Below are positions 32,201 to 39,946 of a DNA stretch of 64,000 bases, in pieces. The notes under the pieces are model-generated. The model searched no databases and was not told where the DNA came from. It was given only the letters and a program-made list of their open reading frames with translations. Positions within the stretch are counted from its first letter, which is position 1. Each line of letters opens with the position of its first letter. Source of the DNA: CAG-103 sp048217285 (lineage in GTDB: Bacteria > Bacillota > Clostridia > Oscillospirales > Oscillospiraceae); assembly GCA_048217285.1 (NCBI GenBank), contig DBFWVW010000067.1, positions 1 through 64,000 of the forward strand. The letters are read 5' to 3'. The translations under genes and the position numbers were made by a program.

Positions 32201-33603
32201 CACAGGCGGAGATCGACGCGGAGCTCGCGCTCATGGCGCAGGTCAAGGCGCACTATTTTGACGGCATCCGCAACGCCAACACAGACAAAAACACCATCCT
32301 CACCGATCTGCACCCCTTCCGGGAAGCGTATCGGAACGCGGACGGTGACCTCGTCTGGGTGTATACCGAAGATGCGCTGACCGGCAGCGGCATCGTCCCC
32401 GTGGCGATGGACGGCTGGGAGGCCAGTGAGCAGTGGCGGCTGTTCCGTTCGTCCAATTCCCGCGTGATCAGCCATGAGAACCTGCTCGTGACCCGCCCGG
32501 CGGAGGATCAGACAGTCACGATCCGCAGCGAGCTCTCGAGCGAGACGCTCGGCAAGTATGCCGCGCGCTATCCGGACAACGCGGATTTTCAGGCGCTGAG
32601 CCGGCAGCCGGTTTCGGTGGAGCTGACGGTGATCGGCACGACGCCCGTGGAGCCGACGCCCGTAGAGCCGACGCCCGTGGAGCCGACACCTGTAGAGCCG
32701 ACGCCAACGGAGCCGGATTTCAAGACAATCACCGTTACCTTCCAGCTGCACACGGATACCGATGCCTGGATCCTGCCGACGGTGATTCGCGATCTGTCGG
32801 AGGGCACGACTGCATTCGATGTGTTCCGGCAGGTGCTTGCCGCCAACGGCTATACATATGACGCCAAGGGCAGCTATGTCATGGCGGTCACCGCGCCGGA
32901 CGGCACAAAGGTGGCCGAGTTGAGCAAGGGCCAATATTCCGGCTGGATGTACCGCGTCAACGGCGAGTTCCCGGATTCTTACATGGGCGCATACGAGATC
33001 GCCGACGGCGATGTGATCGAGGTGTTCTTTACCGCCGACTATACGAAAGAGCCCGGTGCGTTCCTGCCGTTCGTGGATGTGACGAATCACTGGGCCTACA
33101 CGGACATCAAGCGCGTGTATAACCACGGCTGGATGGTCGGCGAAAGTGCGACGATCTTTGCGCCGGATCAGGCGCTGAGCCGCGCGATGCTTGCCGTCAT
33201 CCTCTACACGATGGCGGGCGAGCCGGCGGTCACGGCGGCCAATCCGTTCTCGGATGTTCCGGTCGGGCAGTGGTATACGGATGCCGTCATCTGGGCGGCG
33301 GCCAACGGCATCGTTGTCGGCTGCGGTGACGGGACGTTCCGGCCCGATATGGCCGTCACGCGCGCCCAGGCGGCTGTTATGCTCTGCGGTTATGCGGCCT
33401 TTACCGGCGCGGACGTGACGGCGCGCGCCGATCTCTCTGCCTTTGGCGACGCGGCAGACGTTCCGGCCTGGGCGCTGGCCGAAATGCAGTGGGCCAACGC
33501 GCAGCAGCTCATCCTCGGCCGCGACGGCAAGCTGCTCGCACCGAACGCCGCGGCGACCCGTGCCGAGATGGCCTCCATCCTCAGCGGTTACGCTGCAGCA
33601 TAA
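29233..33603 (+). CDS. Large secreted surface protein: GLUG repeats, Ig-like domains, DUF4430, SLH
   Basis: 1456 residues, ATG 29233 after GGGAGG. Signal peptide about 1-24, nearly the same as in the preceding protein. Order: N-terminal region with GLUG-type repeats (about 150-290; YVGGIVGKAQAGTIENCSFS and similar Gly/Asn/Cys-rich units), several Ig-like beta domains including atrophied-Ig types (about 380-1130; for example AITWTSSDRSIIDPATGAVT), a Thr-Pro-Val-Glu-Pro repeat linker (about 1136-1161), DUF4430 (about 1166-1272; SKGQYSGWMYRVNGEFPDS, IADGDVIEVFFTADY), and three SLH repeats (about 1279-1456). It projects a B12-type binding domain near the wall with a long N-terminal arm outward; the arm's ligand is unknown. 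Under B12 riboswitch control. Confidence 0.93.
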   Translation: MKKRLLALLLVLTMVFSLMPAALAADTVDVSALPEYTAGADTSTGAAYKLSTEESLRAFAAAVKADDGNGTYNLSGVSFYLAGDIALTGTWTPVGSTAAYVGDFFAGTFDGCGHTISGLNVQGSTTNQGLFATINQATIRNLNVSGTVSSSSNYVGGIVGKAQAGTIENCSFSGSVSSSKSGAYVGGIAGGLNSNNVTISGCANAASVTGGCAGGILGYGGSNKVTKVTIENCYNAGSITGSSKAGGIVGQLSKGTIENCYSIGTIDGAATQKGGIFAFSNATIKNCYYTLPETESVGGTAAPATQITAPDGLADKLGNAFKEDTAGANNGYPILVWQAGEVAQPDPRIELSGPDTLWRTANDAQPQATITASCKDMDENTHVDWTLTEGESIVTLETPEGAGAANQSVIVRAVAGGAGKAVVTASTADGITASLTIYVIPQITTVELDGVAAVGETVRAKVNVLGGGEYDYANFPALKIAWRYLTDADYSAGNTGTNAYKEITGTTGRAYTIPENMAGNYLSFLLYDTVSGEYKMLSSPVRIASAEERLLQADASALTIDTSDIRAAATLKLPASGAVNSSAITWTSSDRSIIDPATGAVTLPAAGIRTVTLSATLTRGDATAHRNFDIRVWSQAELNKEAAKSELQKLVERLDGTITLTPEYGQDTNVNTMLSVKLNDGSIAVSVANVEEVSGGAGVAADGTITYYYVDPNTTPLMHCGSYCVTFTLSKAGAAEQLKVPVIIGWDVQRVRDAISGEITSRLTTEGLCAAGEDPNLLTQDLTLPKIIDGKKWALISWTSSDPTAIAVSDKNQQTAGTLFDPYVGVVKTPAQDKTVTLTATVTFQLTDTQEQAITVSKVFTVTVKGQETTVREDLLAKLDAGFAAYGGLRDAVTGELLTQRDGKYLAANDIHFPTTRDFGVDGRYTPVTITSSDEDTLVPPDVNNAARVEVYRPLPGEAAKDVTVTVALTDSDSGVTAERSFVIEVQPLTQAEIDAELALMAQVKAHYFDGIRNANTDKNTILTDLHPFREAYRNADGDLVWVYTEDALTGSGIVPVAMDGWEASEQWRLFRSSNSRVISHENLLVTRPAEDQTVTIRSELSSETLGKYAARYPDNADFQALSRQPVSVELTVIGTTPVEPTPVEPTPVEPTPVEPTPTEPDFKTITVTFQLHTDTDAWILPTVIRDLSEGTTAFDVFRQVLAANGYTYDAKGSYVMAVTAPDGTKVAELSKGQYSGWMYRVNGEFPDSYMGAYEIADGDVIEVFFTADYTKEPGAFLPFVDVTNHWAYTDIKRVYNHGWMVGESATIFAPDQALSRAMLAVILYTMAGEPAVTAANPFSDVPVGQWYTDAVIWAAANGIVVGCGDGTFRPDMAVTRAQAAVMLCGYAAFTGADVTARADLSAFGDAADVPAWALAEMQWANAQQLILGRDGKLLAPNAAATRAEMASILSGYAAA

Positions 33604-33633
33604 GCGAAAGCGGGAAAGACCCAAAGCATAAGC

Positions 33634-33666
33634 AATGCCCCCGGACGGCCATCCGGGGGCATTTTG
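33634..33666. terminator. Terminator between the surface protein and the ECF operon
   Basis: AATGCCCCCGGA / TCCGGGGGCATT then TT; serves convergent units. Confidence 0.88.
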
Positions 33667-33675
33667 CGCTTGTGT

Positions 33676-34263
33676 TTACTTTTTCGTGCCGCAGACCTGA
33701 TACATCCTGTCGTCCGAGATGACGATGTCTACGTCAAAATATGGGGCCATGAGCGCGGCAAGCTCCGTCTCGCTGATCAGCGAGACGGAGACCGTGCTGG
33801 CCGAGCCGGCGTGGTGCCGGTCGAGCATGGCGCGGCTCATGCCATGCGCGATGGACAGGCGTCCGCCGGTTTTGAGCAGTGTTGCCAGATGTGCAATCAG
33901 ACGCGCCGGATCGGGGAAGTGCGGGAAGGCGTTGTAGACCATGCAGCAGTCAAACGGCTGCGGGAGCGGCACGGTCTCAATGTCGCCGCAGAGCACGGTC
34001 ACGCGCGCATCCGGGAACTTTTCGGCGGCACGCCGGGCCATTTCCGGGGCAATGTCCACACCGGTGACGCTGTGTACATCCCGCGCCAGGTAGTCTGGGA
34101 AGAGCACACCCGTGCCGCAGGCCACGTCGAGCACGTCCACGCCCGCGCGGATGCCGGCGTTGTCGACAATGGTGCGGATGACCGGTTCGTTGCGGATCAG
34201 TTCTGCGTCCCAGTCGGGGGCGCAGCGGTCAAAAAACGAAATGACGTCCTTTTGATCAATCAT
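33676..34263 (-). CDS. Class I SAM-dependent methyltransferase in the ECF operon
   Basis: 195 residues. Motif I VLDVACGTGVLFPDYL, then VTGVDIAPEMARRAAEKFPD and VYNAFPHFPDPARLIAHLATLLKTGGRLSIAHG (motifs II-III of Methyltransf_11 type). The substrate is unknown. Its start lies 8 bases inside the end of the S-component gene, so it is the last gene of the ecfA1-ecfA2-ecfT-S operon. A small-molecule methyltransferase in a vitamin-uptake operon suggests modification of the imported compound or of a metabolite related to it (inference). Confidence 0.88.
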   Translation of the reverse strand: MIDQKDVISFFDRCAPDWDAELIRNEPVIRTIVDNAGIRAGVDVLDVACGTGVLFPDYLARDVHSVTGVDIAPEMARRAAEKFPDARVTVLCGDIETVPLPQPFDCCMVYNAFPHFPDPARLIAHLATLLKTGGRLSIAHGMSRAMLDRHHAGSASTVSVSLISETELAALMAPYFDVDIVISDDRMYQVCGTKK

Positions 34264-34816
34264 GCTCAGGCACCTCTTTCGGGTACCGCTCGGGGATGAG
34301 ACGCGCTTTCATGAGCGCGAACACAATGCTCGGGATGAACACGAGCTGGATCACGGTGCCGGGCCAGCTCTTGACGACGGAGCCTGCAACCCACGTTGCC
34401 ATGGAGTAGCTGCCGCGCGCGAAGATGAGCGCATTGACCAGACCGTTGACGATGCGGCCGGCGACGATGGCGACGATGAGACTGATGTAGAGGTCGGCGT
34501 AAACGTGCCGCGTGCGCACGCAGCGCATCATGATGCCGGCAATCAGACCGTAGACGGCCAGCTCGATCATCATCGACGGCAGAATGCTTACCGGGGGCAT
34601 GCCGCTCAGTGCGTTCGAGAGCACGGGACCGGCCAGACCGCACAGCAGGCCAAACTGCCAGCCGCACACGAGGCCGCACAGGAAGACGGGAATGTGCATC
34701 GGGCAGAAGATCTGACCCGCGCCCTGAATGCCGTGAAACAGCAGCGGCAGCACATAGCACAGGGCGATGCACACGGCGGTGATGATGGATTTTTTGACGG
34801 TAGACATGGTTTTCAT
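34256..34816 (-). CDS. ECF transporter substrate-binding (S) component
   Basis: 186 residues, six hydrophobic segments. The N-terminal motif IITAVCIALCYVLPLLFHGI and GQIFCPMHIPVFLCGLVCGW are typical of ECF_trnsprt S components of the family with a PMHIPV loop; SILPSMMIELAVYGLIAGIM and a C-terminal pore-side helix follow. It captures a vitamin-like substrate and partners EcfT. No riboswitch precedes the operon, so the substrate is not given by regulation; the closeness of B12-controlled surface proteins makes a corrinoid or corrinoid precursor a testable idea only. Confidence 0.88.
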   Translation of the reverse strand: MKTMSTVKKSIITAVCIALCYVLPLLFHGIQGAGQIFCPMHIPVFLCGLVCGWQFGLLCGLAGPVLSNALSGMPPVSILPSMMIELAVYGLIAGIMMRCVRTRHVYADLYISLIVAIVAGRIVNGLVNALIFARGSYSMATWVAGSVVKSWPGTVIQLVFIPSIVFALMKARLIPERYPKEVPEHD

Positions 34817-34844
34817 GGGCTTTTATTCCTTTCTGATTTTGAAT

Positions 34845-35633
34845 TTACAGAAGTATCTCTGCTGCGCACACAAGGGCACACAGCGCAAGCGCACCCCAGC
34901 CGCTCAGCGGCAGGGGAACGGACTTTTTTCGGGTGCGGCCGCGCGCGCCGCGGTAGCCGCGGGCCTCCATAGCCATGGCGAGTTCGTCAGCGCGTTTGAA
35001 TGCGCTCAGAAAGATCGGCACGATCAGCGGCAGCATGGCCTGCGCGCGCTCGTGCAGGCGGCGGCTTTCAAAGCGCGCGCCGCGCGCAATCTGCGCCTTG
35101 CGGATGGTGTCGGTCTCCTCGAGCAGCGTCGGGATAAACTGCACGGCGACGGACAGGATCATGGCGATGTCCTCGACCGGGAGCCGCACGAGCCGCAGCG
35201 GGCTGAGCAGCGTCTGGATCGCGCCGGTGATCCCGAGCGGCGGCGTCGTACATGTGAGCACGTTGCTCATCACGAGAATGAGCGCCAGCCGCACCGTCAC
35301 CTGCGCGCCCTGCACGATGCCGGGCACGGACAGTGTGAGGATCCACCAGTGCCAGTTGGCGTCGTCCGTGGCGAAAAACAGGGCGTTCATCACAAAGATG
35401 AGCAGGAAAAACCAGCCCATGCGCGCAACGGACGCGAGCGCGGTGCGCAGCGGCAGGCCGCAGACAGCCACGACGGCGGCCGTGACGGCGAGCAGCAGCG
35501 CGTAGCCAAGCCAGGAGCTTGTGCACACGGTGGCGGCGATGAGGAGGAGAAAGCCGAAAAACTTTGCCCGCGCGTCCAGCCGGTGCAAAATCGAACTGCC
35601 GGGGGTGAACTGCCCGGTCAGGTGTTCCCTCAT
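34845..35633 (-). CDS. ecfT: ECF transporter transmembrane component EcfT
   Basis: 262 residues. N-terminal GSSILHRLDARAKFFGFLLL is the EcfT/CbiQ signature, and the cytoplasmic coupling motifs ARG (KAQIARGARFESRR; AMEARGYRGARGRTRKK) are intact. It forms the L-shaped scaffold linking the ATPases to the S component. ATG overlaps the ecfA2 stop by ATGA. Confidence 0.95.
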   Translation of the reverse strand: MREHLTGQFTPGSSILHRLDARAKFFGFLLLIAATVCTSSWLGYALLLAVTAAVVAVCGLPLRTALASVARMGWFFLLIFVMNALFFATDDANWHWWILTLSVPGIVQGAQVTVRLALILVMSNVLTCTTPPLGITGAIQTLLSPLRLVRLPVEDIAMILSVAVQFIPTLLEETDTIRKAQIARGARFESRRLHERAQAMLPLIVPIFLSAFKRADELAMAMEARGYRGARGRTRKKSVPLPLSGWGALALCALVCAAEILL

Positions 35634-36487
35634 GGGCGGCCACCGCCCTTCGCGCGCAGCACGGCCGCGAGCAGCGCGTCATAGCTTGCAATGTCCTGCG
35701 GAATGTCCAGCCCGCCCTGTTTAAGCAGGGCAGCGGCGGTGCGGCTCTGCGGTACGCCCAGCCGGTGCGCGCGCATCCAGTCGAGGTCGGCATAGATCTC
35801 TTCCGGTGTGCCGTCGCGCATGAGTTGCCCGCCTTCCAGTACGAGCAGCCGCTGCGCATATGCGCCCAGACAGTCGGCATTGTGCGAGACCATGAGAATG
35901 GTCATGCCGCCGCGATTGAGCTCGGTGATGAGCTGCAAAAACGACTCGCGGCCGAGCGGATCGAGGCCCGCGATCGGCTCGTCGAGAATGAGATACTCCG
36001 GCCTTGTTGCCAGCACGCCCGCGATGGCCACGCGCCGCTTTTCTCCGCCGGAGAGGCCCATCGGCGGCTGGTCGTGGATCTTCTCGAATGAGAAGCCAAC
36101 CGTTTCGAGCGCCCAGCGCACGCGCGCCTGCTTTTCGGCGGCACTCAGGCCGCTGTGCTTCAGGCCGAAGGCCACGTCTTTTTCCACGGTCGTTTCAAAG
36201 AGCTGGCACTCCGGGTACTGGAACACAATGCCGACCTTGCGCCGCAGAATGCTGCGGTCATAGCGGCGGGCGTGGATGTCCTGCCCGTCGAGCATGACGG
36301 TGCCGGCCGTCGGCGTGAGCAGGCCGGCCATGATCTGAATGAGCGTGGACTTGCCGCAGCCGGTGCGGCCGAGAATGCCGATGAAGCTGCCGTTTTCAAC
36401 TGTGACGGATACATCGCGCAGCGCAGTGACCTCAAAAGGTGTCCCCGCGCTGTAGACACACGTCAGATTCGTTACTGTGATCGGCAT
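35630..36487 (-). CDS. ecfA2: ECF transporter ATPase EcfA2
   Basis: 285 residues. Walker A GRTGCGKSTLIQ, Q-loop VFQYPECQLFETTVEKDVAFG, signature LSGGEKRRVAI, Walker B YLILDEPIAGLDP, H-loop VSHNAD, and the ECF-specific C-terminal extension with the helical tail. Start 36487 lies 16 bases within ecfA1. Confidence 0.95.
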   Translation of the reverse strand: MPITVTNLTCVYSAGTPFEVTALRDVSVTVENGSFIGILGRTGCGKSTLIQIMAGLLTPTAGTVMLDGQDIHARRYDRSILRRKVGIVFQYPECQLFETTVEKDVAFGLKHSGLSAAEKQARVRWALETVGFSFEKIHDQPPMGLSGGEKRRVAIAGVLATRPEYLILDEPIAGLDPLGRESFLQLITELNRGGMTILMVSHNADCLGAYAQRLLVLEGGQLMRDGTPEEIYADLDWMRAHRLGVPQSRTAAALLKQGGLDIPQDIASYDALLAAVLRAKGGGRP

Positions 36488-37296
36488 AGTTCCTCCGCAA
36501 GCTCTTCAAGTGTCAGCGGGCAGCGGGCGAGCACGATCCCAGCCTGCTTCAGATCATAGTACATCTGCACCGGCATCGGTGGCGTGAGCCCTGCCGCAGC
36601 CAGCAGCTCCGGCTGCGTGAGCATCTCGCGTGCCGTGCCGCCGGCAATCATTTTGCCGTTGTGGATGAGATAGACGCGGTCGGCGCCGATGGCTTCTTCG
36701 ATGTAGTGCGTGATCATGACGACGGTCTTGTGCTGCTGTACGTGCAGACGGTGGATCGTGCGCAGCACCTCTTGCCGGCCGTCGGGGTCGAGCATGGCGG
36801 TGGCTTCGTCGAACACCAGAATGTCCGGGGACAGGGCCAGCACGCCGGCCAGCGCCACGCGCTGCTTTTGCCCGCCGGAGAGCGTGTGCGTCGCGCGGTT
36901 TTCATAGCCCGCCATGTCCACGGCTGCGAGCGCCGCGGCCACGCGCGCGGGGATTTCGGTTTCCGGTACGCCGTAGTTTTCCAGTCCGAAGGCCACATCC
37001 TCGCCCACGATCGTGGACACGAACTGGTTGTCCGGATTTTGAAACACCATGCCGACTTTGCGCCGCAGCGCCCAGCGGTTGGCGGGGTCGGCGGCGTCCA
37101 TGCCGTCGACGGTCAGTGTGCCGTGCTGCAGCGGCAGCAGGGCGTTGAAGTGCTTGACGAGCGTGGATTTGCCGCAGCCGTTGTGCCCGAGCACGGCCAC
37201 GAACTCGCCGGGTGCAACGTGCAGCTCTATGCCGTTGAGCGAGCGGCGGCCGCCCGGCCCATCGTAGGAAAATCGAATGTCATGTGCATCAATCAT
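36472..37296 (-). CDS. ecfA1: ECF transporter ATPase EcfA1
   Basis: About 274 residues from ATG 37296 (MIDAHDIRFSYDG); ATG 37311 (five residues longer) is an alternative and neither has a strong ribosome site. Walker A GHNGCGKSTLVKH, Q-loop VFQNPDNQFVSTIVGEDVAFG, signature LSGGQKQRVAL, Walker B ILVFDEATAMLDP. First gene of a five-gene operon (ecfA1-ecfA2-ecfT-S-methyltransferase). Because the shared energising module is fused to a dedicated S component and a methyltransferase, it may serve this S component mainly, though other S components elsewhere could use it. Confidence 0.93.
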   Translation of the reverse strand: MIDAHDIRFSYDGPGGRRSLNGIELHVAPGEFVAVLGHNGCGKSTLVKHFNALLPLQHGTLTVDGMDAADPANRWALRRKVGMVFQNPDNQFVSTIVGEDVAFGLENYGVPETEIPARVAAALAAVDMAGYENRATHTLSGGQKQRVALAGVLALSPDILVFDEATAMLDPDGRQEVLRTIHRLHVQQHKTVVMITHYIEEAIGADRVYLIHNGKMIAGGTAREMLTQPELLAAAGLTPPMPVQMYYDLKQAGIVLARCPLTLEELAEELCRSQ

Positions 37297-37335
37297 GATC
37301 AGACCGTCCATACTCTCTATCGTGTATTTGACACA

Positions 37336-37364
37336 AGTATAACAAAAAAACAACGGCCGCGCAA
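37336..37364 (-). promoter_or_regulatory. ECF operon promoter
   Basis: Minus strand: TTGCGC, 17-bp spacer, TATACT (forward 37336-37364). The leader is only 20-35 bases, leaving no room for a riboswitch. Confidence 0.5.
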
Positions 37365-37423
37365 GCCCGGTGGGGGGATATTCGCGCAAAAAAACACCGT
37401 GTTGTGCAAATCCGCGCCTCCGG

Positions 37424-37452
37424 TTGACGCGCGCGCGCTTTGGCGGTAAAAT
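37424..37452 (+). promoter_or_regulatory. Promoter of the YugP-type gene
   Basis: TTGACG (37424-37429), 17-bp spacer, TAAAAT (37447-37452). Confidence 0.65.
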
Positions 37453-37481
37453 AGCAGCACGAACCAGAAAGGACGACTGCC

Positions 37482-38186
37482 ATGTACAACGGTTATTATT
37501 ATGGCTTTGATACAACGTATCTGCTGCTGGTCGTGCCGGCACTGCTCATCGCGCTCATTGCGCAGGTCCAGGTCAAGAGCGCGTTTTCGCGCTATGCGCG
37601 TGTGCGCTGCACGAGCGGCCTGACCGGCGCGCAGGCGGCGCAGCGCATCCTGCAGGCCAACGGCATCACGGATGTGCGCATTGAGCACATTTCCGGCAAG
37701 CTGACCGACCATTTCGACCCGCAGGCGAAGGTCATCCGCCTCTCGGACGAGGTCTACGGCGTCGCGTCGATCGCGGCCGTAGGCGTTGCGGCGCACGAGG
37801 CCGGCCACGCCGTGCAGTATGCCACGGACTATGCGCCCATCCGCATCCGCGCGGCCATCATTCCGGCCACGCGCATCGGCTCGAACCTCTCGTGGCCGCT
37901 GCTCATCGTGGGGCTGATCTTTAACTGGTCGGTGCTCGTCTGGGCGGGCATCCTGCTCTTCGGCCTCGTGACGGTGTTCCAGCTTGCGACACTGCCGGTG
38001 GAGTTTAACGCTTCCCGCCGGGCGCTGGAGGCGATCGAGTCGCGCGGCCTGCTCACGGATGGCGAGCTGCGCGGCGCGCGCAGCGTGCTGCGGGCGGCTG
38101 CCATGACGTATGTTGCGGCGCTGCTGGTGTCGTTTGCGCAGCTGCTGCGGCTGATCATTCTCTACGGCAATCGCCGCCGGGATTGA
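37482..38186 (+). CDS. YugP-family membrane zinc metallopeptidase
   Basis: 234 residues. N-terminal membrane span (YLLLVVPALLIALIAQVQV), a cytoplasmic segment with the zinc site AAVGVAAHEAGHAVQYA (HExxH), then two or three further spans (SWPLLIVGLIFNWSVLVWAGILLFGL and the C-terminal VAALLVSFAQLLRLII). NASRRAL at about residue 178 supplies the conserved N-A-S-R pattern of the family. Role unknown in most species. An AAAGGA site precedes the ATG and a strong terminator follows. Confidence 0.9.
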   Translation: MYNGYYYGFDTTYLLLVVPALLIALIAQVQVKSAFSRYARVRCTSGLTGAQAAQRILQANGITDVRIEHISGKLTDHFDPQAKVIRLSDEVYGVASIAAVGVAAHEAGHAVQYATDYAPIRIRAAIIPATRIGSNLSWPLLIVGLIFNWSVLVWAGILLFGLVTVFQLATLPVEFNASRRALEAIESRGLLTDGELRGARSVLRAAAMTYVAALLVSFAQLLRLIILYGNRRRD

Positions 38187-38220
38187 CACAGCCGTTGCAA
38201 TCGGAGCCAAACTATCGTAA

Positions 38221-38257
38221 AATAGCAGGTGCGGGGCCAACCGCACCTGCTATTTTT
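38221..38257 (+). terminator. Terminator between the YugP-type gene and the two-component genes
   Basis: AATAGCAGGTGCGG / CCGCACCTGCTATT hairpin then TTT. Confidence 0.88.
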
Positions 38258-38275
38258 CTGCCCGGGAGGGATCTC

Positions 38276-38947
38276 ATGCACCGCATTTTTATCGTGGAGG
38301 ATGACGCGGCTATTACCGCCGCGTTGCAAAAGCATCTGACGACGTGGGGCTTTGATGTGCGCTGCGCGGAGGATTTTCGCAATGTGCTCGCCGAGTGCAC
38401 GGCGTTTGATCCGCAGCTCGTGCTGCTGGACATCACGCTCCCGTTTTATAACGGTTATCACTGGTGTCAGGAGCTGCGGCGCGTGTCGAACGTGCCGGTC
38501 GTGTTCCTCTCCTCGGTATCGGACAATATGAATATCGTCATGGCCATGAATATGGGCGGCGACGATTTCATCGCCAAGCCCTTTGACCTGAATGTGCTGC
38601 TGGCGAAGATCCAGGCCATTTTGCGCCGCACGTATGATTTTGCCGCGCCGGCGCCCACGCTCGAGCACCGCGGCGCCGTGCTCAACACGGCGGACGCGAG
38701 CCTGACGTATCAGGGGCAGCGCATCGAGCTGACGAAAAACGACTATCGCATCCTGCAGACGCTGCTCGAGCGCAAGGGCAGCGTCGTCAGCCGCGAGACG
38801 CTCATGGAAAAGCTCTGGGAGACGGACAGCTTCGTGGACGAAAACACGCTCACGGTCAACATCGCCCGCCTGCGCCGCAAGCTCGAGGCCGCCGGTCTGC
38901 CGGACTATATCACGACGAAAAAGGGCCTCGGCTATCTCATCGAGTGA
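38276..38947 (+). CDS. OmpR-family response regulator, BceR type
   Basis: 223 residues, ATG 38276 with GGGAGGG upstream. Receiver domain 1-118 (HRIFIVEDDAAITAAL; phospho-acceptor Asp in LVLLDITLPFYNGY; Lys in DDFIAKPFDLNVL) and a winged-helix output domain (RIELTKNDYRILQTLLER, ENTLTVNIARLRRKLEAAG). It precedes a short sensor kinase and a Bce-type ABC transporter, the arrangement that senses and expels cell-wall-active antimicrobial peptides. Confidence 0.92.
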   Translation: MHRIFIVEDDAAITAALQKHLTTWGFDVRCAEDFRNVLAECTAFDPQLVLLDITLPFYNGYHWCQELRRVSNVPVVFLSSVSDNMNIVMAMNMGGDDFIAKPFDLNVLLAKIQAILRRTYDFAAPAPTLEHRGAVLNTADASLTYQGQRIELTKNDYRILQTLLERKGSVVSRETLMEKLWETDSFVDENTLTVNIARLRRKLEAAGLPDYITTKKGLGYLIE

Positions 38948-38960
38948 GGGGGAAGCGGTC

Positions 38961-39944
38961 ATGTTTGGGGCCTATGTGAAGGAAAACCGCAAGGCGCTCA
39001 TTGCGCTGGCGGTCTACACGGCCGTGTTCGCGCTCGTGTTCTGGCTCTACCGGCTGCCGCTGGGCGCGGCGGGGTACGCGGCGCTCGTGTGCCTGTTTTT
39101 GCTGCTGATCTGGTTTGCGGTCGATTACCGGCGCTTTGCCGCGCGCCTGCGCCTGCTGCGGCGGCTGGAGCAGGAGATCACGCTCAGCACCGAGCAGCTG
39201 CCGGAGCCGGACGGGATGCTCGAGGCGCAGTATCAGGCGCTCGTGCGCGCGCTCGACACAGACCGGCGCGCGCAGATGACGCGCAGCCAGCAGGGATATC
39301 AGGAGCTGGTGGAGTATTACACCGTCTGGGCGCACCAGATCAAAACGCCCATCGCCGCCATGCGCCTGCTGCTGCAGGACGCGGAGACGGATGAGCAGCG
39401 CGCCCTGCTCGAGCAGCTGCAGAGCGTGGAGCAGTATGTGGAGATGGTGCTCGGCTACCTGCGGCTCGAGAGCACGTCGTCGGACTATGTCATCCGCAAT
39501 TATGCGCTCGACGATATTGTCCGGCAGGCGGTGCGGAAGTTCGCGTCCCAGTTCATCCGCCGCAAGCTGCGTCTGGAGTACGCGCCGCTGAATACGAATG
39601 TCATCACGGACGAGAAGTGGCTGCTGTTCGTCATCGAGCAGGTGCTCTCGAATGCGCTCAAGTATACGCGCAGCGGTTCGGTCTCCATCACGCTTGAGGC
39701 GCCGAAGACCCTCTGCATTCGCGACACGGGCATCGGCATCGCGCCGGAGGATCTGCCGCGTGCATTTGAAAAGGGCTTCACCGGCTGCAACGGTCGCACG
39801 GACAAGCGCGCGACCGGCATCGGCCTGTACCTCTGCCGCCACATCCTGGGAAAGCTCGGCCATACGATCGCCATCACGTCGGAGGTCGGCGTGGGTACGA
39901 CGGTGCGCATCGGCCTTGCGCAGGACGCGCTCGAGGTCGAGTGA
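38961..39944 (+). CDS. Intramembrane-sensing histidine kinase, BceS type
   Basis: 327 residues. Two spans near the N-terminus (LIALAVYTAVFALVFWLYRL and GYAALVCLFLLLIWFAV) joined by only a few residues, so there is no external sensor domain, as in BceS. H-box VWAHQIKTPIAAMRLLLQ (phospho-His), N-box EQVLSNALKYTRSG, G1 DTGIGIAPEDLPRAFEKGF, G2 TGIGLYLCRH. It is expected to read out flux through the adjacent transporter. Confidence 0.92.
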   Translation: MFGAYVKENRKALIALAVYTAVFALVFWLYRLPLGAAGYAALVCLFLLLIWFAVDYRRFAARLRLLRRLEQEITLSTEQLPEPDGMLEAQYQALVRALDTDRRAQMTRSQQGYQELVEYYTVWAHQIKTPIAAMRLLLQDAETDEQRALLEQLQSVEQYVEMVLGYLRLESTSSDYVIRNYALDDIVRQAVRKFASQFIRRKLRLEYAPLNTNVITDEKWLLFVIEQVLSNALKYTRSGSVSITLEAPKTLCIRDTGIGIAPEDLPRAFEKGFTGCNGRTDKRATGIGLYLCRHILGKLGHTIAITSEVGVGTTVRIGLAQDALEVE

Positions 39945-39946
39945 GC

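Noticed and set aside
32640..32716. Tandem DNA repeat resembling a short array
   Set aside because: It encodes the Thr-Pro-Val-Glu-Pro linker of the surface protein; units are 15 bases with synonymous changes, not a CRISPR or intergenic repeat.
31132..33624. 830-codon minus-strand open frame opposite the large SLH protein
   Set aside because: The plus strand has the riboswitch, signal peptide, DUF4430 and SLH repeats; the antisense product is Arg/His-rich without domains.
37296..37480. Riboswitch in front of the ECF operon
   Set aside because: The apparent promoter leaves a leader of only 20-35 bases and no aptamer core was seen.
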